This document shows positions 1 through 5,033 of a DNA stretch of 6,857 nt, in pieces. Made by a program: the position numbers and the translations under genes. This DNA comes from Parvularcula sp. Lineage in GTDB: Bacteria > Pseudomonadota > Alphaproteobacteria > Caulobacterales > Parvularculaceae. The notes under the pieces are model-generated. The model worked only from the letters and a program-made list of their open reading frames with translations. It did no database searches and was not told where the DNA came from. Position 1 is the first letter of the stretch, and each line of letters starts with the position of its first letter. The stretch covers positions 8,842 to 15,698 of the forward strand of contig DNZB01000115.1 of the NCBI GenBank assembly GCA_003506635.1. Reading direction: 5' to 3'.

Positions 1-2
1 GC

Positions 3-215
3 GCCTGGGACAACGCCAAGAAACTTATTGAGGAAGGCTTCACCGACGCGACCGGAAAGCTCCACAAAAAGGGTTCCGACGCGCACAAGGCCGCCGTTAC
101 CGGCGACACGGTCGGCGATCCTTACAAGGATACGGCTGGCCCCGCGGTCAACCCGATGATCAAGATCACGAACATCGTGGCGCTCTTGATGCTCGCGGTC
201 CTTGCAAGCCTTTAG
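3..215 (+). CDS. hppA: Membrane-bound proton-translocating pyrophosphatase, C-terminal fragment
   Basis: The gene runs in from before the window; 70 codons and the TAG stop are visible. Family role: an integral membrane pump that hydrolyses inorganic pyrophosphate and moves H+ (or Na+ in some members) across the cytoplasmic membrane. Seen: the fragment opens with [12 protein letters not shown], then [13 protein letters not shown], then [20 protein letters not shown], which is the highly conserved last cytoplasmic loop whose Asp and Lys residues help bind Mg-pyrophosphate. It ends in one hydrophobic helix ([15 protein letters not shown]), the final membrane span. The residue that separates K+-dependent from K+-independent types lies outside the window, so the subtype cannot be given. 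A strong terminator follows 25 nt after the stop, so this is the last gene of its transcript. Identification is secure from the motif run. Confidence 0.95.
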   Translation, partial: AWDNAKKLIEEGFTDATGKLHKKGSDAHKAAVTGDTVGDPYKDTAGPAVNPMIKITNIVALLMLAVLASL

Positions 216-240
216 GGCCTCGAACGTCGTCAATCCGGAA

Positions 241-268
241 AGCCCCGCTGCGGCGGGGCTTTTCTTTT
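241..268 (+). terminator. Intrinsic (Rho-independent) terminator after hppA
   Basis: A perfect 8-bp stem, AGCCCCGC (241-248) with GCGGGGCT (253-260), closes a 4-nt TGCG loop and runs straight into TTTTCTTTT (260-268). The T-run is on the plus strand only, so it terminates hppA transcription and is not bidirectional. The next gene starts only 27 nt further on, so either that gene has a promoter overlapping this element or it depends on read-through. Confidence 0.92.
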
Positions 269-295
269 GCGGGGGCTTGCCCCATCGCGTCGCGG

Positions 296-967
296 ATGGA
301 CCTTGATGCGATCATCTTCGACTGCGACGGCGTGCTCGTCGATTCCGAAGTGCTGGCGATGCGCGGCGAGCGTGCGGCGCTTGAAGCCCTGGGGCTCAGC
401 TACACGGCGGAAGAGTTCGTCCGCCGCTTCATGGGCCTTCACGACCGCGCCTATTTCGATCTCTTGAAGGCGGATTTTCGGGCGGCGTTCGGCGCCGCCG
501 CGCCGGACGATTTCGAAACGCGCGTCATGGCGGGAAGGCGCCGCGAGATGGCGGCCCTCACCATCATCGACGGCGCCGACCGCGCACTCGTCGCGGCGCG
601 CGAAAGCGTCGGCCGAATCGCCGTCGCTTCATCCTCGCGCGCGGAATTTCTTGAGGCCAAGCTGAAGCGCATGGGTCTCCACGAGCTTGCGGCGCCGCAT
701 GTCTATTCCGCCGATCTCGTCGCCGCCGGCAAGCCGGCGCCGGATATCTTTCTTTACGCAGCGGAGAAAATCGGCGCCGATCCCGCGCGCTGTCTCGTCC
801 TTGAAGACAGCGTCAACGGCGTGCGCGCGGGGCGCGCCGCCGGCATGACGGTCTGGGGGTTTACGGGCGGCGGGCACTGTTTCGACGGCCATGGAGCGCG
901 ACTGGCGGCGGCGGGGGCCGGGCGCATCATTCCTGATTTCACCGCGTTTCTTGACGCCGTCGCCTGA
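296..967 (+). CDS. HAD-superfamily hydrolase, subfamily IA (beta-phosphoglucomutase/phosphatase-like)
   Basis: A 223-residue cytosolic phosphohydrolase or phosphomutase of the HAD superfamily. Seen, in order: motif I FDCDGVLVDSE with nucleophile Asp9 and acid/base Asp11; an alpha-helical cap at about residues 15-85; motif II VASSSR with Ser112-Ser114; motif III Lys146 in AGKPAPDIFL; motif IV LEDSVNGVRAG with Glu170-Asp171 as Mg2+ ligands. All catalytic residues are present and length is normal for subfamily IA variant 3. The spacing resembles YieH-, Gph- and beta-phosphoglucomutase-type proteins; substrate cannot be told from sequence, and sugar phosphates, phosphoglycolate or nucleotides are all possible. 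The ATG is chosen because motif I begins 7 residues in, as usual for the family, although no good Shine-Dalgarno is visible. The gene lies 19 nt before the threonine aldolase and is probably co-transcribed with it. Confidence 0.92.
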   Translation: MDLDAIIFDCDGVLVDSEVLAMRGERAALEALGLSYTAEEFVRRFMGLHDRAYFDLLKADFRAAFGAAAPDDFETRVMAGRRREMAALTIIDGADRALVAARESVGRIAVASSSRAEFLEAKLKRMGLHELAAPHVYSADLVAAGKPAPDIFLYAAEKIGADPARCLVLEDSVNGVRAGRAAGMTVWGFTGGGHCFDGHGARLAAAGAGRIIPDFTAFLDAVA

Positions 968-986
968 GCGACCGCAAGATCGCGTC

Positions 987-2027
987 ATGAACTTTGCTTC
1001 CGACAACTGGGCCGGCGCGCATCCGCGCATTCTCGATGCGGTCGTGCGCGCCAATGACGGCTGCGCGCCGTCCTATGGCGGCGACGCGCTGACGAAGCGC
1101 GTCGAGAACAGATTCTCGGAAATCTTCGCGCATGAGGTCGCGGTCTTTTTCGTCGCGACCGGCGGGGCGGCGAATGCGCTGGCGCTGTCGCAGATCTGTC
1201 CGTCCTGGGGAATGATCCTCTGCCATGAGGAAAGCCATATCCAGATGGATGAATGCGGCGCCCCGGAGTTCTTCACCGGCGGCGCAAAGCTTCTGCCGGT
1301 CAAAGGTGTCGCCGGCAAGCTGACGCCGGCGGCGGTGAAATCAGCGCTCGCCGGCTTCCCCGAGCGCCCGCCGCACGGCATGCCGGCGCGCGCCCTGTCG
1401 CTGACGCAGGCGACGGAGTGCGGGACGATTTACTCCGTAGACGAAGTAAAGGCCCTGTGCGCGGCGGCGAAAGCGGCGGGCCTCAAGGTCCATATGGACG
1501 GCGCGCGCCTTGCGAATGCGCTCGCTTCGCTCGGCTGCGCGCCCGCCGATGTCACATGGAAGGCGGGCGTCGATGTCCTTTCCCTCGGGGCGACCAAGAA
1601 CGGCTGCCTGATCGCTGAGGCGGTCGTCTTCTTCGATCCCGCGGCGGCGAAAGACTTCATCTTCCGCCGCAAGCGCGCGGCGCAGCTCTTCTCGAAAATG
1701 CGCTTCATCGCCGCGCAGTTCGACGCCTATTTCGACGGCAGGCTTTGGCTCGACATGGCGGCGCACGCCAACACGATGGCGCGCGCGCTGTCGGCAGGAC
1801 TCGCCGGGATTCCCGGCGTGAAAATATGGTACGAGACGCAAGCGAATGAGGTCTTCGTCTCCTTCCCGCCGGGCGCTGCGGAAAAGCTGCGCGCCGCCGG
1901 CGCGACTTTCTATCCCTGGGTGACGCCGGGCGATCCGGCGAGCGGAACGATGCAGCGCCTCATCTGTTCCTGGGCGACGAGCGAGGGAGAGGTCGACGCC
2001 TTCCTGGAGGCGGTCAGGCGCGCGTGA
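987..2027 (+). CDS. ltaE: Low-specificity L-threonine aldolase (PLP-dependent, beta-eliminating lyase fold)
   Basis: This 346-residue enzyme should cleave L-threonine and/or L-allo-threonine to glycine and acetaldehyde, using pyridoxal phosphate in the cytosol. Seen: FASDNWAGAHP at the N-terminus; YGGDALTKRVE (about 30-40); the PLP-phosphate contact ATGGAANALALS (57-68); His84 in HEESHIQMDECGAPEFF; HMDGARLANA (169-178) with Asp171 pairing the PLP ring nitrogen; and Lys204 in SLGATKNG as the Schiff-base lysine. The length is usual for the family. The reading frame is open upstream to 891, inside the HAD gene, but the ATG at 987 is preferred because homologues start right before the FASDN segment. 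Ribosome-binding sequence is weak. The 3' end overlaps the convergent deacetylase gene by 14 bp. The gene symbol follows family naming; specificity for L- versus L-allo-threonine is not determined. Confidence 0.93.
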   Translation: MNFASDNWAGAHPRILDAVVRANDGCAPSYGGDALTKRVENRFSEIFAHEVAVFFVATGGAANALALSQICPSWGMILCHEESHIQMDECGAPEFFTGGAKLLPVKGVAGKLTPAAVKSALAGFPERPPHGMPARALSLTQATECGTIYSVDEVKALCAAAKAAGLKVHMDGARLANALASLGCAPADVTWKAGVDVLSLGATKNGCLIAEAVVFFDPAAAKDFIFRRKRAAQLFSKMRFIAAQFDAYFDGRLWLDMAAHANTMARALSAGLAGIPGVKIWYETQANEVFVSFPPGAAEKLRAAGATFYPWVTPGDPASGTMQRLICSWATSEGEVDAFLEAVRRA

Positions 2028-3027
2028 AGGCGTTGCGCGCGACGCGCCACGTATTGGCATAAGCCTCAATGCTCGCTTCGATCGGCTGCGCATAACCGCC
2101 GCCGATGGCGATCGAGACGGGAATGCCGCGCGCGCAGGCGCCGGCGAGCACCATGCGGTCGCGCTCCTTCAGCCCGCGATGCGTCAGCGCCATCCGGCCG
2201 AGGCGGTCTTCCTTCAGCGGATCAACGCCCGCCTGATAGAGGACGAGATCGGGCCGGAACGCCCACACCGCCGGCAAATGCTCGGCGAGGGCGCGGAGAT
2301 ATTCGTCGTCCTCGACGCCGTCGGGAAGTTCGACATCGAGCGTCGATTTTTCCTTGCGAAACGGAAAATTTTTGGCGCCGTGCATCGAGAAAATGAAGAC
2401 ATCCTCGCGCGCGCCGAGGATGGCCGCGTTCCCGTCGCCCTGATGCACGTCGAGATCGATGATGGCGATGCGCCTGACCTTACCCTCTCCCGCTTGCGGG
2501 AGAGGGTGGCGCGAAGCGCCGGGTGCGGGGGCGTCAATCAGGGTGCTGCCCTCACAATACGCCCCCTCACGCCCAACCCCTCTCCCGCATGCGGGAGAGG
2601 GGAGAAGGGTCATCGCGACGATCGCGAAATCGTTGAAGACGCAATAGCCGGCGCCGAAATCATGATGCGCATGATGCGTGCCGCCGGCGAGCTGGCCGGA
2701 AACGCCGTCGTCAAGCGCGGCGCGCGCCGCGGCGATCGCCCCGCCCATGGTCGCCGCCGATCGCCGCCAGAGATGTTCCGACCACGGAAAACCGATCCGC
2801 CGCATCGTCGTGGCGGAAATCGCGCCGGTCCGGATCGCCTGGACATAGACGGGATCGTGCGCCGCCGCGATCGCCGCCGGCAGGGCTTCGGGCGAAGGCG
2901 ACAGCGCGGCTTCCGGCAGAATGTCTTCCTCGAGCAGCTTTCGCCGCAGCAGCCCGTATTTCGTTCCCGGAAAGCGGTGACCCGCGGGCAGACGCAGGTC
3001 GAAATGATCCGAAAAAAAGACCCTCAA
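2014..3027 (-). CDS. Histone-deacetylase-like Zn amidohydrolase (acetoin utilization/HDAC family) with an in-frame repeat insert
   Basis: A 337-residue member of the arginase/deacetylase fold, in which bacterial enzymes remove acetyl groups from lysines, polyamines or other small amides using one Zn2+ or Fe2+. Seen: start-proximal SDHFDLRLPAGHRFP, conserved in this group; the charge-relay His118-His119 in GGTHHAHHDFGAGYC; FND (131-133); metal ligands Asp193 and His195 in DLDVHQGDG; third ligand Asp269 in YQAGVDPLKEDRLG; and transition-state Tyr312 in GGGY. All key residues are intact, so an active enzyme is likely. Residues about 141-183 (from PSPACGRG to PLPQAGEG) are an extra low-complexity block encoded by palindromic repeats; without it the protein is about 295 residues, normal for the family. 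The start is TTG, overlapping the terC stop as TTGA, because conserved sequence begins at once and no upstream start is available. It is the third gene of the hemH-terC operon. Substrate unknown. Confidence 0.93.
   Translation of the reverse strand: MRVFFSDHFDLRLPAGHRFPGTKYGLLRRKLLEEDILPEAALSPSPEALPAAIAAAHDPVYVQAIRTGAISATTMRRIGFPWSEHLWRRSAATMGGAIAAARAALDDGVSGQLAGGTHHAHHDFGAGYCVFNDFAIVAMTLLPSPACGRGVGREGAYCEGSTLIDAPAPGASRHPLPQAGEGKVRRIAIIDLDVHQGDGNAAILGAREDVFIFSMHGAKNFPFRKEKSTLDVELPDGVEDDEYLRALAEHLPAVWAFRPDLVLYQAGVDPLKEDRLGRMALTHRGLKERDRMVLAGACARGIPVSIAIGGGYAQPIEASIEAYANTWRVARNAFTRA
2482..2507. repeat. 26-bp palindrome, copy 1
   Basis: Arms ACCCTCTCCCGC (2482-2493) and GCGGGAGAGGGT (2496-2507) are perfectly complementary across 12 bp with a TT centre. 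It matches copy 2 at 23 of 26 positions. The two end differences (A with T here, C with G in copy 2) are compensatory and keep the stem paired. Confidence 0.9.
2577..2602. repeat. 26-bp perfect palindrome, copy 2
   Basis: CCCCTCTCCCGCA (2577-2589) is followed at once by its exact reverse complement (2590-2602), giving a 26-bp palindrome with no unpaired centre. It is near-identical to copy 1 (2482-2507), 70 bp away, and marks the other flank of the composite insert. Confidence 0.92.
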
Positions 3028-3803
3028 TGCGCGCGCTCGGGATGCTCCGCCTTGCGCCGGGCGCGGATGTTAAGAAGCTCGACCGCAAGGGAGAATGCGA
3101 TGGCGAAATAGAGGTATCCGCGCGGAATGTGGAAGCCGAGGCCGTCCGCGACAAGCGCGACGCCGACCAGCAGGATAAAGGCGAGCGCCAGCATCTTCGT
3201 CGTCGGGTGTTTCTCGATGAAGCCGGCGAGCGGCGCCGCCGCCGCCGCCATCACGAACGTCGACAAAACGACGGCTGCGACCATCACCTCGATGATGTTG
3301 GTCATGCCGACGGCGGTGATGACGCTGTCGAGCGAGAAGACGATGTTGATGACGAAGAGCTGCAAGATGACGGCGGAGAATTCGTTCTTCGCCTTGGCGG
3401 CTTCGTGCCCTGTTCCTTCGACCGCGGCGTGGATTTCCTGCGTGCCCTTCCACAACAAGAAGAGGCCGCCGGCGAGCAGGATGAGGTCCTTCAAGGTGAC
3501 CTGAGCCATCTCTTCGGCGGCGTGGGCGCCGCCATGCGCGAACAGAGTCACGAGTCCCTCCGGCAGAAGGAACAGCGGCGCCTTGTCGGCGTTGATGATC
3601 CAGAAAATGCCGCCGAGCATGGCGATGCGCAGCACCATCGCGCCCCAGACGCCGATCCGCCGCGCGCCTTTCTGCGCCGCGCCCTTAAGATTCGCGACGG
3701 CGATCGACACGAAGAGGAGGTTGTCGATGCCGAGCACGATCTCAAGGAAGGTCAGCGTGACAAGGCTGCCCCAGAATTGCGGCGCGACAAGAAGTTCAGT
3801 CAT
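3024..3803 (-). CDS. TerC-family integral membrane protein (putative Mn2+/metal exporter)
   Basis: A 259-residue polytopic inner-membrane protein of the TerC/Alx/YkoY family, whose studied members export manganese or help load exported metalloenzymes. Seen: about seven hydrophobic spans (roughly 10-38, 53-72, 104-118, 143-166, 170-194, 203-222, 228-246). The family signature acidic residues are present: Glu21 and Asp27 in FLEIVLGIDN, and Asp159 in VFSLDSVITAVGMTNI, which form the duplicated metal-binding core. The central loop and the C-terminal tail (RARRKAEHPERAH) are charged and probably cytoplasmic. ATG start is 3 nt after the hemH stop and the TGA stop overlaps the deacetylase TTG start, so it should be translated from the hemH message. 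No yybP-ykoY manganese riboswitch can sit directly upstream, since hemH occupies that space. The transported ion is inferred from family only; tellurite resistance is not implied. Confidence 0.92.
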   Translation of the reverse strand: MTELLVAPQFWGSLVTLTFLEIVLGIDNLLFVSIAVANLKGAAQKGARRIGVWGAMVLRIAMLGGIFWIINADKAPLFLLPEGLVTLFAHGGAHAAEEMAQVTLKDLILLAGGLFLLWKGTQEIHAAVEGTGHEAAKAKNEFSAVILQLFVINIVFSLDSVITAVGMTNIIEVMVAAVVLSTFVMAAAAAPLAGFIEKHPTTKMLALAFILLVGVALVADGLGFHIPRGYLYFAIAFSLAVELLNIRARRKAEHPERAH

Positions 3804-3806
3804 CGG

Positions 3807-4844
3807 TCAGCCTTCAATCCAGCCCGCAGCTTCGCGCAGCGTCAGCGCTTCGAGAAGCTCGGTCATATAGACGGTGTCATTGAGGCAGGGGAGGGCCGCG
3901 AACTCGCCGCCGCCATTGGCGTGAAACGTCTCGCGCCCGCCGATGGCGATCTCTTCAAGCGTTTCGAGGCAATCAGCGAGAAATCCCGGCGTCATCACCG
4001 CAAGGCGCTTTACGCCCTCGCGCCCCGCCGCCGCGATCATGTCGCTGGTCGAAGGGGTCAGCCACTCCTCGCGCCCGAAGCGCGATTGGAACGTCAACGG
4101 CGCGAACGCCTCGCTCCAACCCATCGCCGTACGAAGAAGTCTCGCGGTCTTCATGCAGTGGCAGTAATAGGGGTCGCCGTCGGTCAGATGCCGTTTTGGC
4201 GTTCCGTGAAATGACAGCAAGACGCGCTCGGGCGTCCACCCGAGCGCCGAAAGGCTCGCGCGCGCGCTCCCTTCAAGAGCGGCGATATAGGCCGGGTGAT
4301 CATGATAGGCGGCGGCGACGCGGATCGCCGGCTGCCAGACCAGCGGCTTCAGCCCGCCGAACACCGCGTCGCCGACGCTTGCGGTCGTCGAGCGCGAATG
4401 TTGCGGATAAAGCGGAATGACGACGATGCGGTCGCAGCCTTGCGCCTGCATCGCCTTCAGCCTCGCAGCGATCGAGGGTTGGCCGTAGCGCATCGCGTAA
4501 TCGACGATCGCCCGGTCGCCGAGACGCGCGCCGAGCGCCGCCGCCGCGCGCGCCGCATAGACGCGCAACGGCGACCCGTCGTCGGTCCATATCTTTCGAT
4601 AAGCATCGGCGCTGCGCGCCGGCCGAATGTTCAAGATGACGCCGTGCAGAAGCGGCAGCCACAGAAGGCGCGGATAATCGACGACGCGCCGGTCCGACAA
4701 GAACTCCGAGAGATAGCGCCGCACCGCCCCCGCCGTCGGCGCATCCGGCGTGCCGAGATTGACGAGCAGCACCCCGGCGCGGGACGGCGGCAAGGCCGGA
4801 TGGCCCGGCGGCGGGGCCCTGTCATTGTCGGCTTTCATGTTCAC
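3807..4844 (-). CDS. hemH: Ferrochelatase (protoheme ferro-lyase)
   Basis: A 345-residue enzyme that inserts Fe2+ into protoporphyrin IX, the last step of protoheme synthesis, in the cytosol or at the inner membrane face. Seen: GVLLVNLGTPDAP (24-36) at the start of the fold; YAMRYGQPSI (116-125); IPLYPQHSRSTTAS (143-156); the catalytic and metal-binding His213 in LLSFHGTPKRHL; DPYYCHCMKTARL (224-236); FQSRFGREEWLTPST (252-266); and Glu294 in DCLETLEEI. All core residues are intact and length is normal. The frame opens with GTG (4844), with a GGAA about 6 nt upstream, while an ATG follows two codons later (4838); either could be the real start and both give essentially the same protein. It is the first gene of a minus-strand operon with terC and the deacetylase, driven from the 4845-5033 region. 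Confidence 0.96.
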   Translation of the reverse strand: MNMKADNDRAPPPGHPALPPSRAGVLLVNLGTPDAPTAGAVRRYLSEFLSDRRVVDYPRLLWLPLLHGVILNIRPARSADAYRKIWTDDGSPLRVYAARAAAALGARLGDRAIVDYAMRYGQPSIAARLKAMQAQGCDRIVVIPLYPQHSRSTTASVGDAVFGGLKPLVWQPAIRVAAAYHDHPAYIAALEGSARASLSALGWTPERVLLSFHGTPKRHLTDGDPYYCHCMKTARLLRTAMGWSEAFAPLTFQSRFGREEWLTPSTSDMIAAAGREGVKRLAVMTPGFLADCLETLEEIAIGGRETFHANGGGEFAALPCLNDTVYMTELLEALTLREAAGWIEG

Positions 4845-5033
4845 GAGGTGTTCCGCGCCCTGATCTGATGTCTCCAGCGCCTTTTACGCAACGATTTGCG
4901 CAATCGATGCGTAGAATGCTCCGCGCGCCGGTTTCTTGTCACAAAAGCGATACAAAAAAAACCGATAGGGGCGCCGCGAAAAGCCCGCGAACGGCGAATG
5001 CCGGCCTCGCGCCGCGTAACATCGGGGCCTGTC
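4845..5033. promoter_or_regulatory. Divergent intergenic region between hemH and the membrane protein gene
   Basis: This 189-bp gap must carry the promoter of the hemH operon (leftward) and of the membrane protein (rightward). It is locally less GC-rich, with an eight-A tract (4954-4961) and the imperfect dyad at 4885-4913. A rightward -10-like TAGAAT lies at 4912-4917 but has no acceptable -35 at 16-18 bp. A TTGTCA at 4936-4941 resembles a -35 but lacks a matching -10 at normal spacing. For hemH I see no convincing -35/-10 pair. The region holds no supportable small gene or RNA gene; frames that cross it lack conserved content. Confidence 0.55.
4885..4913. promoter_or_regulatory. Imperfect inverted repeat, possible operator
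   Basis: Arms TACGCAACGATT (4885-4896) and AATCGATGCGTA (4902-4913) are complementary at 11 of 12 positions around a 5-nt TGCGC spacer. Two smaller palindromes sit inside, TTGCGCAA (4896-4903) and ATCGAT (4903-4908). The dyad lies about 40-70 bp upstream of the hemH start and its right edge overlaps a TAGAAT -10-like hexamer, a usual place for a repressor site. It does not match the FNR/FixK or Irr boxes as I know them. No regulator gene is nearby to assign it to. Confidence 0.4.

Larger units (their letters stand above)
2478..2612 (-). repeat. Composite palindromic repeat element inserted in frame in the deacetylase gene
   Basis: About 130 bp containing, in order on the plus strand, a 26-bp palindrome (2482-2507), a small hairpin (2508-2520), a spacer with 8-bp complementary arms (2527-2534 and 2559-2566), and a second 26-bp palindrome (2577-2602). 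It interrupts what in relatives is a short helix-to-strand loop, between FNDFAIVAM and RIAIIDLDVHQ. The element is free of stop codons in all three plus-strand frames and in the minus frame used by the gene; the other two minus frames carry stops. Translated motifs such as LPSPACGRG and PLPQAGEG are of a kind I recall from intergenic palindromic repeats of Hyphomicrobiales, but this was not checked by search. Exact boundaries are uncertain by several bases and no clear target-site duplication is seen. Confidence 0.82.

Noticed and set aside
891..986. N-terminal extension of the threonine aldolase into the HAD gene
   Set aside because: The extra 32 residues are Arg/Pro-rich, match nothing expected, and overlap conserved HAD coding sequence; the ATG at 987 fits the family N-terminus.
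2482..2602. The two palindromes as a CRISPR array or a terminator pair
   Set aside because: Only two copies 70 bp apart with a self-complementary spacer, no T-runs, no cas genes, and the region lies inside an intact coding frame.
2179..3111. A 310-codon plus-strand open frame antisense to the deacetylase gene
   Set aside because: It is Arg-rich without motifs and opposes a gene with all catalytic residues intact; it is a GC-driven shadow frame.
3027..4214. A 395-codon plus-strand open frame antisense to terC and hemH
   Set aside because: Its product is a charged Arg/Asp/His-rich sequence with no recognisable motif, and the minus strand here encodes two fully conserved proteins. Long antisense open frames are expected at this G+C content.
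4936..4969. TTGTCA and GATAGG as a -35/-10 promoter pair
   Set aside because: The spacing is 22 bp, too long for a sigma-70 type promoter.
4954..4975. Eight-A tract read as the U-tract of a minus-strand terminator
   Set aside because: No adequate GC-rich stem directly precedes it on the minus strand, and no gene there needs a terminator at this point.
4896..5033. Upstream extension of the membrane protein from 4896
   Set aside because: The 46 extra residues are basic and low in conservation signals and would put the start inside the dyad. A shorter extension to the ATG at 4998 remains possible.
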